22,353 nt of DNA from JAGIBJ01 sp047604965 (GCA_047604965.1 JASGGQ010000030.1:1-22353), one strand, 5' to 3'. Counted from the stretch's first letter, positions 7,083 through 15,073 are shown. Numbers and translations are program-made. Notes: generated by a model not told the origin, from the letters alone.

Positions 7083-8636
7083 GTGCCTAAATACGCAGTA
7101 AATGGAACGATCGAGCGGCCAGACGCCGCCGATGACCCCTGGGTGTTCGTCTCCGACAACGGCCAGATGGTCCGACTTGGCCGCGACGCTGCCGAACTGG
7201 CCCTGCATCTCTCCGGCGATGAGTGCATCGAGCTCGGCCAGCAGTGGACACCGCCGCTGATCAGCGAGACGGCTGACCGACTCTGCCAGGCTGGTGTGCT
7301 GCGCGACGGAGCACGCGCACCTTCGGCGCGACGCGGTCGCCTACGCCGGATCGGTGCGATGACGCTCCAGCTTCAGGTCGTGCGCGACCCCGGCCGGGTC
7401 GTCGCGCCGCTGGCGCGCGCCGCCGCGCGCCTGCCGCGTGGTTACTGGGCGGGCGGCGCGGCACTCTGCGGGCTTGCTGGCCTCGTTGCGCTCGTGCTGC
7501 AGCTTGGCGCGGTCGACGAAGCACTCTCCCGCCAGCTGCAGCCGAACACGCTCGCGGCCGTGTTCGCGATGTTGCTGCTCACGAACGTTGCACACGAGAT
7601 TGCGCACGGCGTCACGCTGGCGCGCTTCGGCGGGCGCCCTGGCTCGATGGGCCTGCTGCTGATCTACCTGATGCCTGCTTTCTACTGCGACGTGACGCGC
7701 GCCTGGAAGCTGCCGCGGCGCGCATCGCGCGTCTGGGTGGCCGCCGCTGGCCCGCTGATGCAGGCCGGAATGGCGGGTGCTGCGACGCTCAGCGCGATCA
7801 ACAGCCCAGAGCCGGCCAGGTCGGTGCTGCTGCTCTACGCATGTGTCACCTATTTGCAGGCGGCCATCAACTGTCTTCCGTTCCTCAAGTTCGACGGCTA
7901 CATCGTGCTGATGTGCTCGCTCGACCGGCCGTACCTGCGACGCGACGCGATGGCCGCAGCCGGCGGAGGTCTCGGGCGCCGGCTGTTCGGCGGCGGCGCC
8001 CCGACGCGATCCTCCGGGCGAGTGATGGCCTTCGGCGTCGCGTCAATCCTCTTCACGTTTGGCTTCGTGCTCTACGGAGGCTACGCGCTCGTCGTTGCGC
8101 TCTCGGGCGTCCCGCTGCTGCCGGTCCTCGCTGCTGGCCTGTTGCTCATATGGGCGACGGTCTACGTGACTCGGCTCGCGGTGCGGGGCGCCCGCAGCGC
8201 TCGCGATGCGGGCGCCCCGCGGCTTCGCGTCGCCCTCGGCTGTGTGGTCGTCGTCGCTGCGATCGCGGCGCCCTGGCTCGCGATCCGCGTTGCGCCGGAG
8301 AGCAGCGGACTCTGGTGGAACGGCGCAGCCGGCGCCTACGTGACCGACATGCACGGCGCCGCGCCCGCCACATGGTCGGGGCGCCGCGTGCGGCTGCTGA
8401 GCGCCGGCGTGCTGCCGAAAGCGTGCGGCGATGCGCGGGTCGGCGCGGACCGAGGCCTCGCGACTGCGGCGTACGGACAGATGCTGCCCGTACGGATCGA
8501 CGCTCGCGCGCAGGTGCAAGCGGCACCGCTCGCGGACACAGCGACGCCGTGCACCGGTGGTCGTGCGGTCGTCCAGATGCCGGATGTGGCGCTCTACCGC
8601 GCTGCGTGGCGCTACGTTGTCGCTCAGGTGAGTTGA
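7083..8636 (+). CDS. mpaP: PqqD-M50 intramembrane metalloprotease, daptide type
   Basis: The 517-aa membrane protein probably removes the leader during or before export. The GTG at 7083 is chosen over the earlier open frame because GAGGA (7071-7075) precedes it by 7 nt and the earlier stretch encodes the terminator hairpin. Residues 1-76 look like a PqqD/RRE wing-helix domain (GQMVRLGRDAAELALHL onward). The zinc motif HEIAH is at 171-175 in a membrane helix, AAGP lies at 221-224 and the third-ligand block FLKFDGY is at 267-273, all hallmarks of site-2-protease-like M50 enzymes. More helices follow up to about residue 415, then a soluble tail. Its position after the precursors agrees with an MpaP-like role. 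Confidence 0.85.
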   Translation: MPKYAVNGTIERPDAADDPWVFVSDNGQMVRLGRDAAELALHLSGDECIELGQQWTPPLISETADRLCQAGVLRDGARAPSARRGRLRRIGAMTLQLQVVRDPGRVVAPLARAAARLPRGYWAGGAALCGLAGLVALVLQLGAVDEALSRQLQPNTLAAVFAMLLLTNVAHEIAHGVTLARFGGRPGSMGLLLIYLMPAFYCDVTRAWKLPRRASRVWVAAAGPLMQAGMAGAATLSAINSPEPARSVLLLYACVTYLQAAINCLPFLKFDGYIVLMCSLDRPYLRRDAMAAAGGGLGRRLFGGGAPTRSSGRVMAFGVASILFTFGFVLYGGYALVVALSGVPLLPVLAAGLLLIWATVYVTRLAVRGARSARDAGAPRLRVALGCVVVVAAIAAPWLAIRVAPESSGLWWNGAAGAYVTDMHGAAPATWSGRRVRLLSAGVLPKACGDARVGADRGLATAAYGQMLPVRIDARAQVQAAPLADTATPCTGGRAVVQMPDVALYRAAWRYVVAQVS

Positions 8637-8638
8637 TC

Positions 8639-9571
8639 GTGCTGCTTTCGGTGATCTGCCCGACGAACCGCCGCGGCTCTGCGCTCGCCGCGACGGTCGA
8701 CTCGGTCCGCGCGCAGACCCATACGAACTGGGAGCTGATCGTCGCCTCCGACGGCCCGCTCGACCCATGGCTCGCCGATGCACGCGTGCCGCTCGAAGGC
8801 GATCCGCGCATCCGCGTGCTCGTTGCCGAGCGTCGCGGCAGCCCGGGCGCGACCCGCAACGCCGGACTGGCCGCAGTGTCACCGGAAAGTGCGGGCGTCG
8901 CGTTCCTCGACCACGACGATGCGTTTGCGGCAGGATGGCTGCAGGAGCTGAGCCATCGCCTCGCCGCGGGCAGTGCGTGGATTGTGGCGGGTGCCGACGG
9001 TGCCGAACGGCTCGACGACGGTGCGAACTGGCCAGCCGAGCTGCTCACTGTCGCCCCGATGTTCGAGCCGGCGCGCGTCGGCATGCGTCGCGAGCTGGTC
9101 GATGCGATCGGGCCTTGGAAGACGCAGACGTGGGGTCTGGAGGACTGGGACTACTGGTGGCGTGCTGCCCAGGTCGGAGCCGAGCCGCAGTCCGCGGCCG
9201 GGGTGCGCAACCAGCTCGGCACGCACGCCGGCCAGCGCCGGCACGCGGTGCGCGCCCGATACCTGGTGCCGATCGTCCGCGGGCCGCAATCCGTCGTGCA
9301 GCGGATCGCCGCTGCCGTAGCGTCGTCGGCGTCGTTGCGCGCGTCGGCGAGCGCGGCGCTCGCCGACGACATCGCGCGGCTCCAGCCAGCGCTCGAGCGC
9401 CCTCGCCACGACTCCGCGGTCCGCTCGCAGCTCATCGCCGGGCGCGACCGCCGCGGCTGGTTCGCGGGCCTGCCGTTCCCCTCGATCGAGCGTGCCCAGG
9501 TGGCGATGGCCGAGCGCATTTACCGAACGTCCTTTCCCGCATTCACGAGCACACTTGAGGCAGCCGCGTGA
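8639..9571 (+). CDS. family 2 (GT-A) glycosyltransferase
   Basis: The GTG at 8639 follows GGTGAG and lies 2 nt after the protease stop, giving 310 aa; a TTG at 8633 is an alternative. The N-terminal SVICPTNRR and TNWELIVASDG blocks (nucleotide-sugar fold), the DHDD metal motif (91-94) and WGLEDWDYWWR (165-175; the ED acid pair) are standard for GT2 enzymes. The C-terminal 100 residues are Ala/Arg-rich and not assigned. Its stop overlaps the ABC ATPase start (GTGA), so it is co-translated with the transporter. Possible substrates are the Thr or Tyr of precursor 1, the modified C terminus, or a cell-surface glycan. Family is clear and substrate is unknown. Confidence 0.85.
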   Translation: MLLSVICPTNRRGSALAATVDSVRAQTHTNWELIVASDGPLDPWLADARVPLEGDPRIRVLVAERRGSPGATRNAGLAAVSPESAGVAFLDHDDAFAAGWLQELSHRLAAGSAWIVAGADGAERLDDGANWPAELLTVAPMFEPARVGMRRELVDAIGPWKTQTWGLEDWDYWWRAAQVGAEPQSAAGVRNQLGTHAGQRRHAVRARYLVPIVRGPQSVVQRIAAAVASSASLRASASAALADDIARLQPALERPRHDSAVRSQLIAGRDRRGWFAGLPFPSIERAQVAMAERIYRTSFPAFTSTLEAAA

Positions 9572-10317
9572 ACCATTCCGATGCGGTGCGCGTTACGCAC
9601 CTCTCCAAGCACTACCGGCGCGACGAGCGGCGTGCACTCGACGACGTCTCCTTCTCGCTGGCGCCGGGTCGAGTGCTCGGCGTTGTCGGCCCCAACGGCG
9701 CTGGCAAGAGCACCCTCTACGGGTGCCTCCTCGGCACGATCACGCCGACGTCCGGCACCGTCGCGCTGATGGGCGCCCCGCCGCTGTCGCCCGGCTGGGA
9801 GCGGCGCGTCGGGTTCAGTATGCTGCCGAGCGGCCTGCGCCCCGACATGCGCGTGCGCGACTACCTAACCGCCTCGCTCTCGGCACTCGGTGCCGATCGC
9901 GCACGCGCCGACGCGCTGCTGCAAGCGGCCGAGCTGGATGGCCACGCGCGCAAGCGCGTCAAACAACTCTCGACCGGGCTGCAGCAGCGCCTCGCGATCA
10001 CCGTTGCCAGGATCGGCAACCCAGCGGTGCTGCTGCTCGACGAGCCGACCAACGGCCTCGATGTTGACGCGATCCGCTGGGTGCGCGAGATCATCCGCTC
10101 GCACGCCGCAGGCGGCGGCGCAGTAATGGTCACGAGCCACACGCTCGGTGAACTTGAGCGACTCTGCGACGACCTGCTCTTCCTGCGCGACGGCCAAGCC
10201 GCGTTCTTCGGCACCCAGAAGGAAGCCCGAGCCACAGCAGACGGCGAGGGGCTCGAGGCGGTGTACGACCATTTTCGCCAGCCAGCCGGCGAGATGGCCC
10301 AAGGGAGGGAACGATGA
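9568..10317 (+). CDS. ABC transporter ATP-binding protein
   Basis: The 249-aa protein energises the adjacent permease to export the mature peptide or give self-immunity. Walker A GPNGAGKST (41-49), signature LSTGLQQR (134-141), Walker B VLLLDE (154-159), D-loop NGLD (162-165) and H-loop TSH (H191) are intact. The position normally holding the Q-loop glutamine reads MLPSGL, so the glutamine may be replaced by Ser. The GTG start at 9568 overlaps the previous stop, and its end overlaps the permease start (ATGA) after a good GGGAGGGA site. It resembles CcmA/NatA-type drug and bacteriocin exporters. The cargo is inferred from the cluster. Confidence 0.88.
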   Translation: MNHSDAVRVTHLSKHYRRDERRALDDVSFSLAPGRVLGVVGPNGAGKSTLYGCLLGTITPTSGTVALMGAPPLSPGWERRVGFSMLPSGLRPDMRVRDYLTASLSALGADRARADALLQAAELDGHARKRVKQLSTGLQQRLAITVARIGNPAVLLLDEPTNGLDVDAIRWVREIIRSHAAGGGAVMVTSHTLGELERLCDDLLFLRDGQAAFFGTQKEARATADGEGLEAVYDHFRQPAGEMAQGRER

Positions 10318-11054
10318 CCACGTACCTAGCGCGCCAGCTGCGCTTCGACCTACGCTCGATCGCACAGCGCATGTCGAGCCTGCTCATCGTCGTCTTCTGG
10401 TCCTTGTTCTGCGTGGTCGGGATTATCGGCCTCGCCGCGCAGGATGTGCGCGCCGGGCACCTCGACGGCCTCTCCGATCGCCTCGTCTCGCAGGGATACG
10501 CGTTGTTGCTCGCCGGTTCGCTGATCGGCGCGTTCCTCGTCACGGAGGAGGACCGTTGGCACAGCTTCGCTCAATCGCTGCGGATTGCCGGCAGTCGCGA
10601 AACGCTGCTCGCGTCCAAGCTCGCCGGAGCAGCACTCGTCGGTCTGATCGTCGGGATCTACGCCGTCGTCCTCGCCTTGGTCACGACCTGGCTGGTGCTC
10701 GATGCGAGATCGCTGCCATTCCATGTGAACGGCTCGACGTTCGAGATCGCCGGCGGCGTCCTGCTGGTCTGCGTCACCGCGACCGTCGTCGGGCTGGCGC
10801 TCGGCTTGATCGTCCGCACGACGACCGCCGCGCTGATCGTGATCTTGTTCGGCCGCCTTGGTATCGAGGAGGGGCTCCTCGCCAGCTATCCGAAGATCGG
10901 CAAGTGGACGTTCGCCGGATCACAGGCGTCGGTCTACCGCGACGCCGCGACCGAACACCTCGCATTCTTGCCTGGGCTCGCGCTGATGCTCGCATGGATG
11001 GTCGGGCTACTGCTCGTCGGCCGCCAGCTCTTCCTCACTCGCGACCTCGCCTAG
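10314..11054 (+). CDS. ABC transporter permease
   Basis: The 246-aa protein has about six hydrophobic helices (for example LLIVVFWSLFCVVGIIGL, LAGAALVGLIVGIYAVVLAL and LAFLPGLALMLAWMVGLLLV) and no ATPase motif. It pairs with the ATP-binding protein just upstream as a two-component ABC exporter of the ABC-2 kind. Overlap with the ATPase stop and a strong ribosome site suggest matched synthesis. A role in peptide export or self-protection is inferred. Confidence 0.83.
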   Translation: MTTYLARQLRFDLRSIAQRMSSLLIVVFWSLFCVVGIIGLAAQDVRAGHLDGLSDRLVSQGYALLLAGSLIGAFLVTEEDRWHSFAQSLRIAGSRETLLASKLAGAALVGLIVGIYAVVLALVTTWLVLDARSLPFHVNGSTFEIAGGVLLVCVTATVVGLALGLIVRTTTAALIVILFGRLGIEEGLLASYPKIGKWTFAGSQASVYRDAATEHLAFLPGLALMLAWMVGLLLVGRQLFLTRDLA

Positions 11055-11097
11055 CCCCACCCTGACCCACAACATCCGAACCTCGACGGAGCCCCTG

Positions 11098-11283
11098 ATG
11101 AATAACGAACGCCAATCCTGGAACCGCGACGACGCGATCGTCTTCCTTGCGAGCATGATCCCGTTGATCGTGGCCGTGCTCGGCGGCCTGAGCGATACGT
11201 GGATGTGGATTTTCGTCGGGTTCGCCATCGTGCTGATCGGCTGGCGGCTGGTCACGAGTTTCACGCGATCACGTCGACCGTGA
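11098..11283 (+). CDS. 61-aa two-helix membrane protein
   Basis: The ATG at 11098 follows GGAG (11088-11091). Two hydrophobic segments, IVFLASMIPLIVAVLGGL and MWIFVGFAIVLIGWRLV, are joined by a short acidic/Trp turn, and the tail is basic (RSRRP). I do not recognise the family. The place after the ABC permease is typical of small immunity proteins or transporter accessory subunits in bacteriocin clusters; that role is an inference. A weak 6-bp hairpin (11286-11303) follows its stop. Confidence 0.68.
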   Translation: MNNERQSWNRDDAIVFLASMIPLIVAVLGGLSDTWMWIFVGFAIVLIGWRLVTSFTRSRRP

Positions 11284-11356
11284 CCGCGGCGGCCAAGCGC
11301 CGCTCACCGGCGCGGAAGACGAGGAAAACCGAGCGCACACGAACGGAGAGACCCGC

Positions 11357-12475
11357 ATGACGGCCGGCATCGGACAGCTGAGTGCGTTGCGCTCGGTGGT
11401 GGTCCTGCTGCCGGATTACCGCCGCGTGACGGCTGGCGTCGGCAATGTCCTGCACCTCGCCGCCGACTTCGCTCGCTGCGACGGGCTCGACACGACGCTG
11501 GTCGTGATCGGCTCGGTCGGTGCCGAATCGGCGCGTACCGACGCCGAGTGTCTACTCGGCGCTCCAGCGCCGTTCGCCGTGACGGCGATTGCGGACGCGC
11601 AGCAGCTCCGATCGCTGCGAGTCGACCTGGCCGTTGCGACCCACTGGACCACGGCCGAGGCGGCCCTCGCGGTCGATGCCCTCGGCACGGCCTACTTCTA
11701 CCAGGACGACGAGCGATTGTTCTACCCTCGCGGATCGGAGTACCACCTCGCCGAGGCGACGCAGCGACTCGGTCACTTTCCGCTGGTCGGAGCGCCGTGC
11801 CTACTCGACCGCTTCGGCGCGCGCGGGCACCTGGTCAGGCCGCGGCTCGCGGCCTCGCGGCCACCCGACGGGCATGATGACACGGCGCGTGACGGCCTGC
11901 TCCTCTACGGTCGGCCGACTGAGCCGCGTAACGGGTTCTTCCTCGCGGCCAGTGCGCTGCGGGAGCTCGCGGGGCGCGGACAACTGCCGGCCGTCACTGC
12001 GGCCGGCGAGCAGTTCTCGACGCGTCAGCTCGGCGTGAGCGACCTAATGCGCTGTGCGGGATTTCGTCCACGGTCCGAGCTCGCCGCGCTGTACGCGGGA
12101 CACGCCATCGGGCTCGTGCCGATGCTCTCGGCGCATCCTGGCGTCGTCCCGTACGAGCTCGCGGCATGCGGCGTGAACGTCGTCGTGCCGCGCGCGCTCG
12201 AGAACGAATGCCCGTTCGGCCGCCCCAGCCCCGTGATCAGCGTGGAGCCGCGGATCGAAGCGATCGCCGCAGCGCTCGAGGAGGCGGCTCGGCGTCCTCC
12301 GTTGCCGGAGTCCGAGCGCGAGCGAATCCGCGCATGGTTCGCCGGTGCCCCACAGGACGTGCCGGCGTTCGTCGATGACGTGCGCGCGGGCCGGTGGGCG
12401 GCCAGTCACCGAGACAGATCAAACGCTGCACCCGGCCGTGCTGGTGGCACGCTCGCTGGCGGGGGCAGAGGCTGA
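11357..12475 (+). CDS. WsaF-like GT-B glycosyltransferase
   Basis: The ATG at 11357 follows GGAGAG (11345-11350), giving 372 aa. The block YFYQDDERLFYPRGSEYHLAEATQR is written here as YFYQDDERLFYP at 113-124 followed by SEYHLAEATQR; it closely resembles the acceptor-side motif of WsaF-type rhamnosyltransferases. The block HPGVVPYELAACGVNVV (260-276) has the donor-binding Glu seen in GT4-like enzymes. WsaF enzymes extend glycans on S-layer proteins; here the target may be the peptide or its sugar. The last 20 or so residues (after residue 351, ending in a Gly-rich run) lie on a likely recombination junction antisense to an unrelated fragment, so the native C terminus has probably been replaced. 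Confidence 0.78.
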   Translation: MTAGIGQLSALRSVVVLLPDYRRVTAGVGNVLHLAADFARCDGLDTTLVVIGSVGAESARTDAECLLGAPAPFAVTAIADAQQLRSLRVDLAVATHWTTAEAALAVDALGTAYFYQDDERLFYPRGSEYHLAEATQRLGHFPLVGAPCLLDRFGARGHLVRPRLAASRPPDGHDDTARDGLLLYGRPTEPRNGFFLAASALRELAGRGQLPAVTAAGEQFSTRQLGVSDLMRCAGFRPRSELAALYAGHAIGLVPMLSAHPGVVPYELAACGVNVVVPRALENECPFGRPSPVISVEPRIEAIAAALEEAARRPPLPESERERIRAWFAGAPQDVPAFVDDVRAGRWAASHRDRSNAAPGRAGGTLAGGGRG

Positions 12476-12666
12476 ACGGCGACGTACCCGTCGGCCCCGA
12501 TCACCTCCACTTCGAAGCCGGGCACGCCGCGGCGGCGCACCTGCGCGATGGTATAGGTGACGCCGTCGGTGGCGCTCATCGCGTCGGCGACGAGCTGGAC
12601 CCGCAGCGGCTCTGCCTCGCGGGAAGCGAACTTGCTCTTCTCCGCGTTGATGCTCGCCTCTCCGAA
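12406..12666 (-). pseudogene. fragment of an unidentified gene
   Basis: On the minus strand an open stretch of 87 codons runs from a stop at 12667-12669 to a stop at 12406-12408. It has coding-like third-position GC and reads, in part, REAEPLRVQLVADAMSAT and IAQVRRRGVPGFEVEVIGAD. The only ATG (12579) would leave 58 aa, and no ribosome site is seen, so it looks like the 3' end of a gene whose front was lost. Its end overlaps the glycosyltransferase C terminus by about 70 nt. I do not recognise the family. It may instead be chance open frame. Confidence 0.35.
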
Positions 12667-12731
12667 TCAGAAGAAGGCAAACCCATGACCGACAGTTAGT
12701 TGGCAAGCCTACGGCGGCATCTAAACGCGTG

Positions 12732-12757
12732 TGTCCGCGTACGATCGTTCGCGGACA
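12732..12757. repeat. inverted repeat upstream of the recombinase remnant
   Basis: TGTCCGCG (12732-12739) and CGCGGACA (12750-12757) form perfect 8-bp arms around a 10-nt centre, about 105 nt before the recombinase ATG. Serine recombinases often bind such sites to recombine or to control themselves. The rest of the 12476-12863 gap holds the minus-strand fragment and otherwise no supported gene. Confidence 0.5.
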
Positions 12758-12863
12758 TTGCTGACGGCGTGACCCGGGCGCCTCAGATCTCGGGGCGTCG
12801 CTTGTGACGTTACCCATGTACGCGCCATTGTCATGCCGTCGGGGGCTCGCGTACGCTGATCAG

Positions 12864-13441
12864 ATGCATGTCGGCTACGGACGGGTCTCGACCCGCGACT
12901 AGAACCCAGACGGTCAGCGCGACGCGCTCGCCGCGGCCGGGTGCGATGGAGTGTTCGTCGACTCGGTGAGCGGGAAGCTCGCGAGCCGACCGCAGCTCGA
13001 CCAAGCGCTACTTGTCGCCCGGCGGACCGGGGATCAGCTGGTGGTGACAAAGCTCAACCGGCTCGGCCACTCGCTCGAGCATCTGATCCAGCTGTCGAAG
13101 GTGTTGCAGCAGCGCGGCGTTGATCTGGTGGTGCTCGATCAGCGGATCGACACGTCGACGCCGGTCGGGCGGATGTTCTTTTCAGATCCTCGGGTCCATC
13201 GCCGAGTTCGAACACGCGCTGATGAGCGAGCGCACCCGCGACGGCCTCGCGGGCTCGCGGCCGGATGGGTGGGCAGAAGCCGAAGCTCACGCCGCGTCAG
13301 GCGCGGATCGCGCAGGACATGTACGACGAGCTCGGCTCCGCCGGCAAGCGGGTCTACACGGTGCAGCGGATCGCCGACGAGTTCGGCGTGTCACGGCCGA
13401 CGATCTACCGACACATCGAGCATGCCGCCGAGACCGTCTAG
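12864..13441 (+). pseudogene. serine recombinase/resolvase, inactivated
   Basis: The N terminus MHVGYGRVSTRD is the classic serine-recombinase start with the catalytic Ser after RV, but codon 13 is TAG (12900-12902) where Gln is usual. The frame then continues with VFVDSVSGKLASRPQLDQAL and LDQRIDTSTPVGRMFF. A T inserted in the run at 13179-13182 shifts the reading to QILGSIAEFEHALMSERTRDGLA. A second shift near 13245-13265 restores GGQKPKLTPRQARIAQ and a helix-turn-helix end (RIADEFGVSRPTIYRHI). Three lesions make it non-functional unless recoded. Its stop overlaps the convergent gene at 13438 by three bases. It marks the right side of the likely island. Confidence 0.9.
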
Positions 13442-14139
13442 CCGGTGAAGACCAGCGAACGCATCGGCCGCCGCAAATCGCCCTGACGGCCGACCGCGCG
13501 CGGCCCAACGATGCGGCCGCCCTGCACCAACTGCTCCTCTCCATCCATCAACAACGCGTCGCGTTCGCCGTCCTGATCGGGGACGACGATCGCCGCGCGG
13601 CCGAACCATGTTTTGCCGTCACGCTTGGCGCTGTACGACAGTTGGTAGCCCGGGTTCGGCCCGACGTTCACGAGCCCCTCGTCGATGAACGACACGCTGC
13701 CGGAATCGAAGCGCGCCGCGATCGTGCGGCGAGCGGTCGGGGTTGCGAGCCCCATCGCGCCGGACGGCGACCCATGATACGCCGCGAGTGTAAGTGGCGT
13801 CACATACAACCGCGAACCTTGCCGGTCGTCGTCGCGATCGACAAGTAGCAGCGTGCCGGGAGCGCTCGACGCAACCTTCAGCTCGCCGCGCGCGTACTGG
13901 ACGCCGAACGATGGCGTACCTGCGACCTGCACCGTCGCGGCTCCGCCCTTTGCTTTGCCAGGACGCAGCACCGTGAGCGAAAGCACCCCGAGCAGCGCGC
14001 CGGCACCGAGCAGCACGAAGCCTGCCTGCGCCCAGCGCGATCCACCGCGCGCAAGCGCAAGCAAGGTCGGATCGCCGTGCTGCAACGCCAGATCTCCACC
14101 GGATCGCGGCGCGCCGCTGGAGGTGGCTGCCTGCGTCAC
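13438..14139 (-). CDS. single-pass membrane protein of unknown function
   Basis: The GTG at 14139 overlaps the upstream Lrp-type gene stop (GTGA), giving 233 aa; the longer frame to 14283 would only re-read that gene. One hydrophobic helix (WAQAGFVLLGAGALLGVLSL, about 36-55) follows a short cytoplasmic part, and the remaining 170 residues are probably extracellular, beta-rich and without Cys. I do not recognise a domain. It is the last gene of the minus-strand operon with the UPF0173 hydrolase. Its 3' end touches the recombinase remnant, so its C terminus could have been altered at the junction. Confidence 0.68.
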   Translation of the reverse strand: MTQAATSSGAPRSGGDLALQHGDPTLLALARGGSRWAQAGFVLLGAGALLGVLSLTVLRPGKAKGGAATVQVAGTPSFGVQYARGELKVASSAPGTLLLVDRDDDRQGSRLYVTPLTLAAYHGSPSGAMGLATPTARRTIAARFDSGSVSFIDEGLVNVGPNPGYQLSYSAKRDGKTWFGRAAIVVPDQDGERDALLMDGEEQLVQGGRIVGPRAVGRQGDLRRPMRSLVFTG

Positions 14140-14396
14140 GCAGCCTCGCCGCCGCCATGGTAGGCGTCGAGTACGACCAGCGTGTGCGTACGCGCGATGC
14201 CATCGAGCGCTTGCACGCCGCGCGCAACCGCTTCGCCCAGTTGCTTGGCGTCGACGACATCGACGATCGCCACGAAGTCCCATTCGCCGGTCACGCCGTA
14301 TACCTCGCTGACGCCATCAAGCGCGGCGAGGTCACGGCCGAGCGTCAGCATCGCCGCACGCTCAGCCTCGATCAGCACGACCGCTTTCGCGCTCAC
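14136..14396 (-). CDS. Lrp/AsnC-type ligand-binding domain protein (no DNA-binding domain)
   Basis: The 86-aa protein matches the RAM (ligand and oligomerisation) half of Lrp/AsnC regulators: a first strand KAVVLIEAE, the GVSEVYGVTGEWDFVAIVDV block and the closing THTLVVLDAYH strand. There is no helix-turn-helix. Such stand-alone domains form oligomers and bind amino acids or similar ligands in actinobacteria. It overlaps the hydrolase upstream by 4 nt and the membrane protein downstream by 4 nt, so the three are one translation-coupled unit. Confidence 0.82.
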   Translation of the reverse strand: MSAKAVVLIEAERAAMLTLGRDLAALDGVSEVYGVTGEWDFVAIVDVVDAKQLGEAVARGVQALDGIARTHTLVVLDAYHGGGEAA

Positions 14397-15073
14397 AAGC
14401 TTGTCTCCTCGCCTGGCGCCAGGATCAGCGCGCGGCGGCCGGTCGCTTCGACGTCGGCGGCAAAGGCGGCGACATCGGTCTCGATTGGCGGGAAGGTGTT
14501 GTAGTGCGCGGGAATGACCGCCGGCGCACCGACAAGTTCGACCGCTCGCACCGCGTCGTAGCGATCCATCGTGTAGTGACCACCAATCGGGACGATCGCG
14601 TAATCGAGGTGATCACGCTGGCCCGGCAGCGCGAGGTCGGAAAAGAGCGCGGTGTCTCCGAGGTGGTAGATCGTCGTGCCCCCGATGTGGACCACCAAAC
14701 CGGCGGGGGTGTGTGCGGTACCAGCTGGAGAGACTGCGGTGTGCCACGCCGGGACGAGCCGCACCCATCCCCAGTCAAAGGTCACGGTGCCACCGAGATT
14801 CGGATCGAAGACCGGATGGCCATCGGGCAGCTCGCCGGCGATTTCGTTGGCCAGTTCGACGATCGCCACAACCGTCGCCCCGGTGCGCTGCGCGATCGAA
14901 ACGGTGTCGCCGAGGTGATCGCCGTGGCCGTGCGTCACCAGGATCACGTCGGCCGAGAGTTCGTCGGCGGTCACCGGTGCCTTCGGGTTGCCGGTGATGA
15001 ATGGGTCGATCAGCAGCGTCGTCGCGCCGGAGCTGATCTGGAAGGCCGAGTGACCGAGATATCGAATGCTCAT
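14393..15073 (-). CDS. UPF0173-type metal-dependent hydrolase
   Basis: The 226-aa protein has the metallo-beta-lactamase fold. The zinc motif HGHGDH is at 48-53 (H48, H50, D52, H53), a later His lies in PAWHTA, Asp in YHLGDTALF and a final His in IPAHYNT. It starts MSIRYLGHSAFQI, the usual beginning of the UPF0173 family, and has normal family length (about 225-230). The ATG at 15073 shares a base with the stop of the upstream gene. The substrate is not known for this family. Confidence 0.9.
   Translation of the reverse strand: MSIRYLGHSAFQISSGATTLLIDPFITGNPKAPVTADELSADVILVTHGHGDHLGDTVSIAQRTGATVVAIVELANEIAGELPDGHPVFDPNLGGTVTFDWGWVRLVPAWHTAVSPAGTAHTPAGLVVHIGGTTIYHLGDTALFSDLALPGQRDHLDYAIVPIGGHYTMDRYDAVRAVELVGAPAVIPAHYNTFPPIETDVAAFAADVEATGRRALILAPGEETSL

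Noticed and set aside
7841..8638. N-terminal extension of the family 2 glycosyltransferase frame
   Set aside because: This part overlaps the M50 protease in another frame and is Arg-rich; the true start is near 8639 after GGTGAG.
12394..12699. 101-aa plus-strand frame after the last glycosyltransferase
   Set aside because: No ribosome site, overlaps the GT end, and the minus-strand reading of the region looks more coding-like.
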